64,000 nt of DNA, taken from Nitrospira sp. (GTDB lineage: Bacteria > Nitrospirota > Nitrospiria > Nitrospirales > Nitrospiraceae). The stretch covers positions 1 through 64,000 of the forward strand of contig JANDJL010000004.1 of NCBI GenBank assembly GCA_024330965.1, written 5' to 3'. The notes beneath the pieces were generated by a model. That model was not told the DNA's origin, searched no databases, and saw only the letters and a program-made list of their open reading frames with translations. The translations under genes and the position numbers were made by a program. Of this stretch, positions 1 through 7,410 are shown one piece after another (positions within the stretch are counted from its first letter, which is position 1; each line of letters begins with the position of its first letter).

Positions 1-1
1 G

Positions 2-241
2 TTCGTCCGACACAAGGTGCTGGACCTTATCGGCGATTTCTCGCTTCTCGGCGCATCGTTTATTGGCCACATCATCGCAGAACGGTCAGGGCACGCACTC
101 CACGCCAAGTTGGTTCAGCAAATTCTCGAACAGCCTGAAAAATGGATCCTCCTCAACACGGAATCGCTCGGAGATGAGAAGCTGCAGCCTCGGCAGCCCT
201 CTCGCCTTCAATCCTCCGTCGCGGCCCTCCAAACGTTGTGA
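2..241 (+). CDS. lpxC: UDP-3-O-acyl-N-acetylglucosamine deacetylase, 3' end only
   Basis: This is the C-terminal ~79 residues of LpxC, the zinc deacetylase that commits UDP-GlcNAc to lipid A synthesis in the cytoplasm. The frame is open from the window edge, so the start lies outside. It begins FVRHKVLDLIGD, which carries the family's second zinc-ligand motif HxxxD (His and Asp). It continues to SGHALHAKL, which holds the catalytic histidine of the E. coli enzyme. The tail after residue ~60 is Gln/Arg/Ser-rich and not conserved. The visible part looks intact. It implies a lipid A-bearing outer membrane, in agreement with lptE further along. Confidence 0.9.
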   Translation, partial: FVRHKVLDLIGDFSLLGASFIGHIIAERSGHALHAKLVQQILEQPEKWILLNTESLGDEKLQPRQPSRLQSSVAALQTL

Positions 242-447
242 CGGCATGAGCTTTTCGTGCACAGATGGCGTCAGGCACGCGAAGAAGATAGGGTTCGTCC
301 CGTCCTGAGAGCAAGACGAAACACGATCAGCCCTTGCACGATCTCGGTGGACTTACCTTGTTGAAAAAATGTCTGCGGGCACTCACATGAGACACCGACG
401 CCGGGCGTGAGAGGACCCCTCGCCCGGCGTTCAGTTTACGGCGGAAA
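242..447. other. intergenic region with a 10-bp perfect hairpin
   Basis: No gene is seen here. Positions 398-407 (ACGCCGGGCG) pair exactly with 421-430, leaving a 13-base loop. The hairpin sits between the convergent ends of lpxC (+) and the HARE-HTH region (-), so it could end transcription from either side. No T-run follows on either strand, so a classical intrinsic terminator is not demonstrated. Confidence 0.5.
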
Positions 448-534
448 CTACTTCTTTTTCTTTTTCGTCGCTGCTTTCTTCGTTGCCAAGAGTCTCACCC
501 CCCTTCGCCGGTTATGGTTATGACACGCCGCCAA
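448..534 (-). CDS. possible 28-residue Lys-rich micro-ORF
   Basis: This is a short reverse-strand frame directly behind the HARE-HTH gene and shifted by one frame from it. Read from a TTG at 534 it gives a His/Asn/Arg segment (AACHNHNRRRG) and then RLLATKKAATKKKKK before TAG. The second half resembles the Lys/Ala tails of bacterial histone H1-like proteins. A GTG at 498 is another possible start, and neither start has a good ribosome-binding site. It could also be the original C-terminal tail of the upstream DNA-binding protein, separated by a frameshift. Codon usage cannot be judged on so short a frame. Treat as tentative. Confidence 0.3.
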   Translation of the reverse strand: MAACHNHNRRRGVRLLATKKAATKKKKK

Positions 535-541
535 TCTCTCA

Positions 542-1054
542 TCACACGGCTTGAGTCAGGACATTATCCAGAGCCTCGAACGTATTCGGCCCGACCTTTC
601 TGAAGCGCTTATCACGTTTCAGCGAGGTGGCGATCGATGTCAGGGGAGTTTTCCCTCTGATCTGCAATCCGCCTTCGGTCAGCCGCTGCACAAGCTCCTT
701 TGCATGCATCGGGCGATTAGATTCACGAAGGATTTCATATGCCGCCTCTGGGACGCTTTTCCCTACATATTTACTCCGCCCCAGTAGAATTTCCCGGGAT
801 TGATCGGTGACATCCATAACCGGCAGAGGTCGAACACTTTTGGGATCATCCGTAATCAACTGATTGGAAAGACTTGCCAGTTTGACTTTGTCCGCTTCGA
901 CTCGATAGAGCGTTTCGGCAAGTTCGAGGTATTTCTTGATCGTCGCGATCTCGTCGTCCAGGCGACGCCGCTTCTTTTCCAATTCTTGTAACCTACTCTT
1001 GTAGGCATTGATTCGCTGTTCAAGGCCGACAAGAATGTCTGTCAATTCTTCCAC
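542..1054 (-). CDS. coiled-coil protein with C-terminal HARE-HTH domain
   Basis: This is a protein of about 170 residues. The N-terminal ~65 residues are a charged heptad-like coiled coil (ELEKKRRRLDDEIATIKKYLELAE). The C-terminal ~65 residues, from KSVPEAAYEILRES to the end, match the HARE-HTH winged-helix fold known from ASXL, HB1 and restriction-associated proteins. HARE-HTH is thought to bind DNA or sense modified DNA, but no enzyme domain is attached here. I prefer the GTG at 1054 because GGAG lies six bases upstream. A TTG at 1066 is in frame but lacks a site. The promoter at 1081-1109 lies just upstream. The role is probably a DNA-binding or regulatory oligomer, and the partner is unknown. 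Confidence 0.75.
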   Translation of the reverse strand: MEELTDILVGLEQRINAYKSRLQELEKKRRRLDDEIATIKKYLELAETLYRVEADKVKLASLSNQLITDDPKSVRPLPVMDVTDQSREILLGRSKYVGKSVPEAAYEILRESNRPMHAKELVQRLTEGGLQIRGKTPLTSIATSLKRDKRFRKVGPNTFEALDNVLTQAV

Positions 1055-1080
1055 TGCTATCTCCAAAAAAGCATGCTTGC

Positions 1081-1109
1081 TTTATAACATTGCTTGCTAA
1101 GGCTGTCAA
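1081..1109 (-). promoter_or_regulatory. near-consensus sigma70-type promoter for the HARE-HTH gene
   Basis: Read on the minus strand, TTGACA (1109-1104) and TATAAA (1086-1081) are separated by exactly 17 bases. The predicted start of transcription, near 1074, is only about 20 bases before the GTG at 1054, so the leader is very short. The surrounding 1067-1295 is unusually AT-rich for this window and also holds the upstream region of the divergent gene at 1296. An inverted repeat TGTCA/TGACA (1196-1200, 1209-1213) lies within it and could be an operator. Confidence 0.6.
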
Positions 1110-1295
1110 CAATTTATTCGTTATAGAAATAATGTTACTCTGAAAGCATGTTGTTTCTCGCAAGTAAGATTTTTGCGTATTGAATGCACAAGCCTTGTCA
1201 ATATATGCTGACACGACTATTCGATCGATTCATGGACAATACTTCTTACCGCGCATAAGTCTGAACGGGGAATAAGATCGAAACGACGGTTTTTC

Positions 1296-2108
1296 ATGAC
1301 AACTGCTGCTGATCTAATTCCGATCGAGTTGCTCCTGACGGTCGCCGCCGATGCCGCACGAAAGGCCGGCGCTCTTCTCCTGGACTACGCCCGTTCAGGA
1401 TTTCACATCGAGCATAAAAGCCCGATCAACCTGGTGACAGATGCCGACCATGCCGCGGAACGATGTATCATCGATTACGTTCGCGGGCACTTCCCCGACC
1501 ACGGGTTTCTTGCCGAAGAACGCGGGCGCGATCAAACGTCCTCCTCACCTTATCTGTGGATCATCGACCCACTCGATGGCACGACAAATTTCGCCCACGG
1601 GTATCCTACCTATTGCGTATCCATCGGAATCGAGTATCGCGGACGTTGCCTGCTCGGCGTGGTCTTCGACCCCTCGCGAAACGAACTGTTCACTGCCGCA
1701 GATGGACAGGGCGCCCGATTGAACGGAGATCTTCTCCGCGTCTCCGACATAAAAGACCTGGGCAGCAGCCTCCTTGTCACAGGATTCGCCTACGACATCA
1801 GAGACTCCCCAAGAAACAACCTTGATCACTTTGCCAAGTTCGCCCTCAAGGCGCAGGGCGTCAGGCGCACGGGGTCTGCAGCGTTAGATTTGTGTTACGT
1901 GGCGGCCGGGCGTTTCGACGGATTCTGGGAAGTCCGACTCAATCCTTGGGACATGGCCGCCGGCTCGGTCATCGTCCGAGAAGCCGGTGGGCGGCTCACG
2001 GATTTTCGTGGAAACGAGCTGTCGATCTATGGGCAAGAGCTGGTCGCCAGTAACGGTCGTATCCATGACGCCATGCTCAAGGTTCTGAGCGAAACACTTT
2101 CCTCCTGA
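1296..2108 (+). CDS. suhB: inositol monophosphatase family protein
   Basis: This is a 270-residue member of the Mg-dependent inositol monophosphatase/SuhB family, which hydrolyses myo-inositol phosphates or related sugar phosphates in the cytosol. All metal-site motifs are present: the EE pair at residues 74-75, DPLDGTTNFAHG starting at residue 91 and WDMAAGSVIVREAGG with Asp 219. Length is typical of the family. The start is an ATG with no strong ribosome-binding site. The neighbours suggest no pathway. In proteobacteria SuhB also acts in rRNA transcription antitermination, so the substrate and the role here are open. The family assignment is firm and the symbol is by similarity. Confidence 0.85.
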   Translation: MTTAADLIPIELLLTVAADAARKAGALLLDYARSGFHIEHKSPINLVTDADHAAERCIIDYVRGHFPDHGFLAEERGRDQTSSSPYLWIIDPLDGTTNFAHGYPTYCVSIGIEYRGRCLLGVVFDPSRNELFTAADGQGARLNGDLLRVSDIKDLGSSLLVTGFAYDIRDSPRNNLDHFAKFALKAQGVRRTGSAALDLCYVAAGRFDGFWEVRLNPWDMAAGSVIVREAGGRLTDFRGNELSIYGQELVASNGRIHDAMLKVLSETLSS

Positions 2109-2247
2109 ATCCGTTGTCGCATCGATTCGATATTGTTGCCTCCTCACACAGTACGGAAGCGACCTCGTTCACGACCGGGTCGGGCCTGTAATCAGAACGC
2201 GGATTGCAGTATGATGAGACGATTCAGTCAACCTCGGAGGCCTTTCC

Positions 2248-2532
2248 ATGGCACGCACACCATCAGCTCCAGGCCAAGCGGATGACAATTCTTCCCATGA
2301 CCGCATTCCTGATTCTTCTGCGCGAGAGATAGAACTCCTCCATGTTCTTGTGAGTCGAAGAGGGACGCATGTTGACGCCCAGTGGGCTATCCATCCTCAA
2401 CTCAAGCATGACCTGTTACCGAATGAATGGAAAGAGGTGACTGACTTGATGGCCAAAGTCACTGACATCGTCGGCCATCGATTCGCTCAAGTGCTCTCCC
2501 AGGCCGAATCGACTTCTTCAGGACATGCCTGA
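2248..2532 (+). CDS. small hypothetical protein
   Basis: This is a 94-residue cytosolic-looking protein without a signal peptide or membrane segment. A GGAGG eight bases before the ATG supports it as a real gene. The N-terminal third is polar and Ser/Asp/Pro-rich. The remainder (ELLHVLVSRRGTHVDAQW, then KHDLLPNEWKEVTDLMAKVTD) looks like a compact alpha-helical domain. I do not recognise the family. It lies 64 bases before the AhpD-like gene on the same strand and opposite a RiPP-type radical SAM gene, so a link to that locus is possible but unproven. Confidence 0.6.
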   Translation: MARTPSAPGQADDNSSHDRIPDSSAREIELLHVLVSRRGTHVDAQWAIHPQLKHDLLPNEWKEVTDLMAKVTDIVGHRFAQVLSQAESTSSGHA

Positions 2533-2596
2533 TCCTCCATACCATTTGAGCATTGAGACGTTCTTTTTCAAACTCCCATAGATGCAGGAGGATGCA

Positions 2597-2929
2597 ATGG
2601 ACTCGTACTACCATGCGCATGATCTCGGCAAATTTCCCGATATGGGCAAGGGCAACCCCGCCCTATGGAAGAAGTTTACGGAGTACTACAACGCTGTCTT
2701 CGCCGAAGGCGCACTCTCCGAGCGTGAAAAAGCCTTGATCGCTCTGGCCGTGGCCCATACCGTCCAATGTCCCTACTGTATCGACGCCTATACGCAGGCC
2801 TCTCTCGAAAAAGGATCGACCATCGAAGAAATGACGGAGGCCGTTCACGTCGCCTGCGCCATCCGCGGCGGGGCTTCCCTCGTCCATGGCGTGCAAATGC
2901 GAAACGTCGTGGAGAAATTATCGATGTAG
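2597..2929 (+). CDS. AhpD-like (carboxymuconolactone decarboxylase fold) CxxC protein, arsenosugar-associated type
   Basis: This is a 110-residue AhpD/CMD-fold protein. The redox motif CPYC is at residues 58-61, followed by helices typical of the fold (EMTEAVHVACAIRGGASLVHG). The opening residues (MDSYYHAHDLGKF) resemble the peroxidase-like protein found beside arsenosugar synthesis genes. The expected partner, ArsS radical SAM, is not visible here. The start is the ATG at 2597: AGGAGG (2586-2591) lies five bases before it, whereas an ATG at 2582 is upstream of that site. It may act as a thiol peroxidase or reductase. The arsenic link is by family resemblance only. Confidence 0.8.
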   Translation: MDSYYHAHDLGKFPDMGKGNPALWKKFTEYYNAVFAEGALSEREKALIALAVAHTVQCPYCIDAYTQASLEKGSTIEEMTEAVHVACAIRGGASLVHGVQMRNVVEKLSM

Positions 2930-3203
2930 CTGATGCCCCTCTTCAATTTGCCTTGCTAGACAAGCTCGCCCGCCATGATGACCTGGCTGGCTCAACCAAC
3001 AAGGCCCATCCGCTGCTCCGCGGAGAACAGCCGTCCCGGCATAGGGAGCTGTACGACGATGGCGGCATCTCCGGTGAATATCGATTATGGTGGCCGTCTA
3101 GGATAAGGACACGGCGAACTCCTCAGGGCGCAGCACAAAACTTTGACCGTGGAACGCATTGAAACTAGGACGCGGTGAGTCGACGATCGAGGGAAGCCAC
3201 CCC

Positions 3204-5060
3204 TTACAAATAGGGATATTCCGGAATCGCCAAGGTGAGATACTTGCCTCGTTCTTCGTAGAGCACACGATCGGTCGTGAGACCATTGAGAATCGACGAG
3301 AGTTCGTCCTCTCGGCAAGCGACGCGGTCGGCGACGGCTGTGCGAATTTGGCTCATGCTTTTCGCTGTTTCATTACAGACCTCAATTACCAGCGCGGCCA
3401 GTCCCTCATACCGTCTACGTATCGGTGTCTGAGGGTTCCTTCCATCATAGACGGTCACATAGGTCGGCGCTTTGGAGTAATACAGAAACGGTTTGTCTCT
3501 CGACCGATGCAATTGCTGCCAATGCTCGATCGCGGCAACCAATTCTTGATACAGATGGGCATCCACCGACCAATCGGCGACCTCGTACTCGAAATCGTAG
3601 GCGATCCTGTCGAGATCCACGACCCGGCTGTCATACACATACCCATAGGCCAAACCAGGTCCTGTGATGCGAATGCCATAGTCAGCAGGTCTCGTGAAAT
3701 AGGGGCTGAACCGTTGCAACCAAAATTTCCCTACTGCTTCCGGCGGCTGCAGATGCAGGAGGGAGGGAATCAGATCAACCTGTCGCTGATAGTCTTCGGT
3801 GGTCTCACCAGGGAACCCCAACAGGATGTTCCAGAGGACCGTCACGTGGTAGTACAGACTCCACTTGAGACACACGATGTTCTGCATCGGCGTCACACCC
3901 TTGTCCATAGCGCGGAGCTGGTTCAAGCTCAGACTTTCTAGCCCCGGTTGCATGCATTTCACACCGCCAGCCGCCAGCGTCTTTATATGATGTTTCTGCA
4001 GATTGCTCTTGGTTTCGATAAAGATGTCGAAATCGCAATGGTCTGCCGCAAGTGTCCCGAACACCGCTTCGATATAACTGAGATCGATGATGTTGTCCAC
4101 GAAGCGAAACCGCACCGCGTCATATCGATGTGAAAGGCTAGCCAATTCATCAAGGACTTGGGAAGGAGTCTTGGCGCGGAACTTCATGCTTTGCGCGTTC
4201 AGTCCGCAAAAGGTGCAGTGGTGTTTCTCACCCCACCAACAGCCGCGAGACCCTTCGTACAGAAGAATTCGGTCCAGCCCCTGTGTCGCATGACCCAATT
4301 CTGCCAACAGGCGATAATAGTCGTCATAATCGGGCGGACCCGTTTTCGTAAAATCAGAAAAGAGCACCGGATTGGGGGAAGAAACGACACGCCCGTTTTT
4401 TCGATGAGCCACTCCCACAGGAACCGCCTCATGAGAAGCTTCACCGGCAAGCACGGTCTGTACCAACGGCAGCAACGTCGTCTCTCCTTCTCCCTGCACC
4501 ACGTAATCGATGAAGTGAAAAGCCCTAAGATATTCCAACCCCATATCGCCGTCCACATTGGCACCGCCGAAGACGATCGTGACGTGCGGATAGAGTTCCT
4601 TGATCAATTTGGCCATGGTGAGACTGGCAACATGTTGATCAAACGTGGACGTAAACCCGATCAGACGATAGTCCCCCCACTCGATCGCACGTAGCGCCCA
4701 CGTTAAGAACTGCGGGGCAATCCGATTCCCCAGTTCCTCAAAATAGCCGATGGGTCTGCCGGTCTTCCCCGCCACCTGCTCGAAGACCGGTTTGAAGACG
4801 GTTGAATACTCCGCTCGCTTCGGATTCTCTCGAAACAACAGGGCTGAGAAGAGCCACTCGCCGAATAGCGCCCGCGTTTCACAGATCACCTCGTAGAGTT
4901 CAATACCGATCAGATGGGCGAACCGGACATTCAGATGGTGACAATCAACAGCGATGCCGTTGGACTTAAGAAGGGCCGAGAGGGTGCCCAGTTGGATGGA
5001 GGGGTATTTCGCGGAACTGAACGGCATGTTTACCAGTGCCACACGGGCCCTGCCGCTCAT
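3204..5060 (-). CDS. B12-binding radical SAM protein, RiPP maturation type (C-methyltransferase-like)
   Basis: This is a 618-residue protein with three parts. An N-terminal Rossmann-like cobalamin-binding region covers about 1-220 (VALVNMPF, FDQHVASL near 141, VFGGAN near 164). A radical SAM domain carries the unusual CX7CX2C cluster motif (Cys 274, 282, 285, in GCWWGEKHHCTFCGLN). A C-terminal winged-helix-like segment covers the last ~80 residues. The CX7CX2C motif with this order is the signature of the family annotated as RiPP maturation radical SAM protein 1, which methylates or otherwise modifies ribosomal peptides. AAGGGGGAA precedes the ATG. It lies 41 bases behind the pterin dehydratase gene on the same strand. 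No precursor peptide, exporter or peptidase is obvious nearby. Confidence 0.85.
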   Translation of the reverse strand: MSGRARVALVNMPFSSAKYPSIQLGTLSALLKSNGIAVDCHHLNVRFAHLIGIELYEVICETRALFGEWLFSALLFRENPKRAEYSTVFKPVFEQVAGKTGRPIGYFEELGNRIAPQFLTWALRAIEWGDYRLIGFTSTFDQHVASLTMAKLIKELYPHVTIVFGGANVDGDMGLEYLRAFHFIDYVVQGEGETTLLPLVQTVLAGEASHEAVPVGVAHRKNGRVVSSPNPVLFSDFTKTGPPDYDDYYRLLAELGHATQGLDRILLYEGSRGCWWGEKHHCTFCGLNAQSMKFRAKTPSQVLDELASLSHRYDAVRFRFVDNIIDLSYIEAVFGTLAADHCDFDIFIETKSNLQKHHIKTLAAGGVKCMQPGLESLSLNQLRAMDKGVTPMQNIVCLKWSLYYHVTVLWNILLGFPGETTEDYQRQVDLIPSLLHLQPPEAVGKFWLQRFSPYFTRPADYGIRITGPGLAYGYVYDSRVVDLDRIAYDFEYEVADWSVDAHLYQELVAAIEHWQQLHRSRDKPFLYYSKAPTYVTVYDGRNPQTPIRRRYEGLAALVIEVCNETAKSMSQIRTAVADRVACREDELSSILNGLTTDRVLYEERGKYLTLAIPEYPYL

Positions 5061-5101
5061 AGACGGTTCCCCCTTCGTGATGAAAAACGGCCTGCCGGGC
5101 C

Positions 5102-5449
5102 TTACACAGTAACCCCAAATGGTTCGTACGCTCGATCCGCCTTCGCCGCTAGGTAGAAATCGCTTTCCGTGAGACCGTTGATCTTATGCGTCCAAATCTC
5201 GACCTTGCATTTCCCCCAAGCCAGGTAGAGATCGGGGTGATGGCCTTCGGCTTCCGCAATGGCGCCGACTTTGTTGACGAAGTCCAACGCCTGAGCAAAG
5301 TCTTTGAAAGTATAGAGACGTTCGAGATGACCTTGGCCATTCAAGGCCCACCCCGTTCCCAACTCTTGTAAAAGCGCTTGGATGCGATCAGGAGGCAAGG
5401 GAGGCACACCGCCTCGGCAAGGAACACATCGATTGTCAGCCAAACTCAT
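5102..5449 (-). CDS. phhB: pterin-4a-carbinolamine dehydratase
   Basis: This is a 115-residue dehydratase that regenerates quinonoid dihydropterin after aromatic amino acid hydroxylation. The signature EGHHPDLYLAWGKCKVEIWTH contains the catalytic histidines in the expected spacing. The N-terminus CVPCRGGVPPL is typical of bacterial members. The start is supported by an AGGAGG eight bases upstream. The gene lies between a ParB-like gene and a B12-radical SAM gene, all leftward. No phenylalanine hydroxylase is present in the window. Stand-alone copies are common and may serve molybdopterin or other pterin chemistry, so the physiological substrate is open. Confidence 0.9.
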   Translation of the reverse strand: MSLADNRCVPCRGGVPPLPPDRIQALLQELGTGWALNGQGHLERLYTFKDFAQALDFVNKVGAIAEAEGHHPDLYLAWGKCKVEIWTHKINGLTESDFYLAAKADRAYEPFGVTV

Positions 5450-5526
5450 ACCGTCCCTCCTTTTCTATCACCGGTTGCACCACGTCATTGTAAAGAGCCC
5501 ATCCTGCTTGAAACAAGGCCAGCCGA

Positions 5527-6507
5527 CTATTCGGCCTCTGGCGGAGGGCCGCCAGCCTTGGCCAGATCGTCGGATTTGATTGTATCCGGGTTGAACTTGT
5601 GCACAGCTTTTGCCATCCGTTCCATCGCTTCATCGAACGACAGAGGAGCGACGGTCTTGGAGCGAAACCTGATGGGATTGACGCGGGCGACCACGAAGTT
5701 CTTGAGATAGGGACTCGTCAGCCCCCGTGCCACAAGCGCCTCGACCCGTTGAATGATGAGATCGTCCAGCTCAAGCAGCGTCTGCGCCCGTTGCCTCCGG
5801 ACGTCGATGGTCTCGCGCAACGATTGTGCGAGGAAAGCATCGACCTTTTTGAGCATCGGATGATAGACGCCACCAGTGAACCGCGGCCGCTCTTCATAAC
5901 AGAACCCCAGCGTTATCAACGCCGCTTCCTCAAACTCCAACGCATAGGACTTCTCCGTTGCACTATCGAGTCGGGCCAACTCACGGTACAGGCGACCGAC
6001 TTCCAGCGCGCGCTCCCGGAGGTTATGCGCCTTCTCCGTATTCATCGCCAAAATTTGGTACGCCGCTGTCGGCTCCGGCACCACGATCGCCACAATGCTC
6101 TTGGCTCCCAGCTCGCGCATAGCCGTGAGCCGATGGTTGCCGTTGGGAGTCCAATACCGAACCGGATGATCCGCTTTGGACATGCGCACTACAATGATCG
6201 GATCGAGAAATCGGCCCATCTTGCTAATCACTGTTTCAAGTTTCTTGGCATGGGTTGCCGACACATTCCGTTGGTAGGGAGTCGGCTCGACCAGTTCGAG
6301 AGGCAACCCAGCCAAAACCAACCAGTGCCCTCCGTAGGGTTCGCGATAGACGGCGAGAACCTCTCCTCCGTCGTCCTGAAGCATCCGGCAAAGGTTTGCA
6401 ACGTGATCAGGAGGCGCAGGGGATTGCAATGCTCCGGCAGATAACCCGATAGAGCCGGCGAAGGCTTCAGCCGATTTCCTTCGCCGTTTGACAGGGTTGG
6501 AGGCCAA
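5527..6507 (-). CDS. ParB/Srx-fold N-terminal domain protein, orphan
   Basis: This is a 326-residue protein with a ParB-like core near residues 75-150: LELVEPTPYQRNVS, then VVRMSK and the key GNHRLTAMRELGAKSI. The GxHR motif is the nucleotide-binding element of ParB/Srx proteins (CTPase or phosphate transfer). The C-terminal half is alpha-helical and shows no clear HTH of chromosomal ParB. No parA is adjacent, so this is not the segregation ParB. The start is TTG at 6507 with GGAGG six bases upstream. The hairpin at 6550-6593 lies just in front. Similar stand-alone proteins act as regulators or nucleases, and the function here is unknown. Confidence 0.7.
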   Translation of the reverse strand: MASNPVKRRRKSAEAFAGSIGLSAGALQSPAPPDHVANLCRMLQDDGGEVLAVYREPYGGHWLVLAGLPLELVEPTPYQRNVSATHAKKLETVISKMGRFLDPIIVVRMSKADHPVRYWTPNGNHRLTAMRELGAKSIVAIVVPEPTAAYQILAMNTEKAHNLRERALEVGRLYRELARLDSATEKSYALEFEEAALITLGFCYEERPRFTGGVYHPMLKKVDAFLAQSLRETIDVRRQRAQTLLELDDLIIQRVEALVARGLTSPYLKNFVVARVNPIRFRSKTVAPLSFDEAMERMAKAVHKFNPDTIKSDDLAKAGGPPPEAE

Positions 6508-6549
6508 TGAGTTCCTCCGTTTTGCTCATGCCCTTTTGCTGAGATGGCA

Positions 6550-6593
6550 CTCTTGCCGCGATGACAAAGAAGAGGGCATCCTCGCGGCAAGAG
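6550..6593. repeat. 12-bp perfect inverted repeat upstream of the ParB-like gene
   Basis: CTCTTGCCGCGA at 6550-6561 pairs exactly with 6582-6593, with a 20-base loop. It ends 43 bases before the TTG start of the ParB-like gene, so it lies in its likely leader or operator. It could be a transcript hairpin or a binding site for a dimer. Confidence 0.6.
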
Positions 6594-7410
6594 AAACCAC
6601 CAGGAGAAGAAACCATCCGCCTAAGCTTATCTGGCCGTCCAAGCCTATCTGGAAAACAAGGGAACAGGACCGAGGCGGACGACGGAGCTTGTTGACAAAC
6701 CGAGGGCGGCCTTCCACCCAGGGAAGGCCGCCCTCAGCGGCGCTTAGGACGCCTGATTCGCTATTGATTGTCACGGCCCGCAAGACCCGAACGATGCCGC
6801 TCATGCACGTTGTCGCCGAGAGGAATTTTGTTCCTCGGTACGTGACCCTTCATGCCGTCGCCCGGCTTTATTTTTTCCCCTGACAACGTTTCCAACCGAA
6901 TGACGGAGTGCCGAGAGGCACGGTCAGGAGGAAGCCGACTCGCATTGCCGACAAACAACCAGCCGCTGCATCGACGGGCCCGATGGGCCAGGTGGCGTCG
7001 CGTCTTCCATCATACCCCTCCTTTCTTGAGTCATCGCGAGAGACCTGGATAGCAGCCGCGCGGTCTGCCCGATCCCTCACTGATCAAGAACCCTGGGCCG
7101 CGTCGATTTCTGTACGCCCATTAGAGAAACCTGTCAATGGGGTAGAACCCCTTGCTCTTCCGTTATTTCAAACTGGCCCATGTTTCCCCATGGCCTCTTC
7201 GGAGTCAACAGCTCGAACTGCTGCGAAAACAAGGACTGGCAGACACTGACGGACGACGAACTGGCACTGGTGAAGGCTCGTTGTGGCAACACGCCTTTCA
7301 TAGGCAATTCCTCAGATGATGGGGTAAGATCCCCAACTGGTTGCAGAGCCTATCGGCCACAGAGTTGATCAGCCGACGTCGATTCGTTTCAAGGAGGCGG
7401 AAAGAGCGGT
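6594..7410. other. 817-base stretch without a convincing gene
   Basis: Several short frames cross this region, but none has a start site, homology and length together. It holds a perfect 14-bp hairpin at 6702-6735, a small GGGGT/ACCCC hairpin at 7139-7151, and a near-repeat AAGCTTATCTGG/AAGCCTATCTGG around 6623-6655. A cysteine-containing frame at 7180-7368 is the best coding candidate and is listed among the findings. It may be decayed DNA between two transcription units. Confidence 0.4.
6702..6735. repeat. 14-bp perfect hairpin
   Basis: GAGGGCGGCCTTCC at 6702-6715 pairs exactly with 6722-6735 around a 6-base loop. It is strong enough to stop RNA polymerase, but no T-run follows on either strand. 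It may be a REP-like element or part of a terminator for an older gene. Confidence 0.6.

Noticed and set aside
2767..3162. Forward frame of 131 residues over the end of the AhpD-like gene and the following spacer
   Set aside because: It lies largely inside the AhpD-like gene in another frame, is Arg/His-rich and has no motif or ribosome-binding site.
6526..6804. Minus-strand frame with a short hydrophobic stretch upstream of the ParB-like gene
   Set aside because: It has no ribosome-binding site, it runs through two palindromes and shows no family resemblance.
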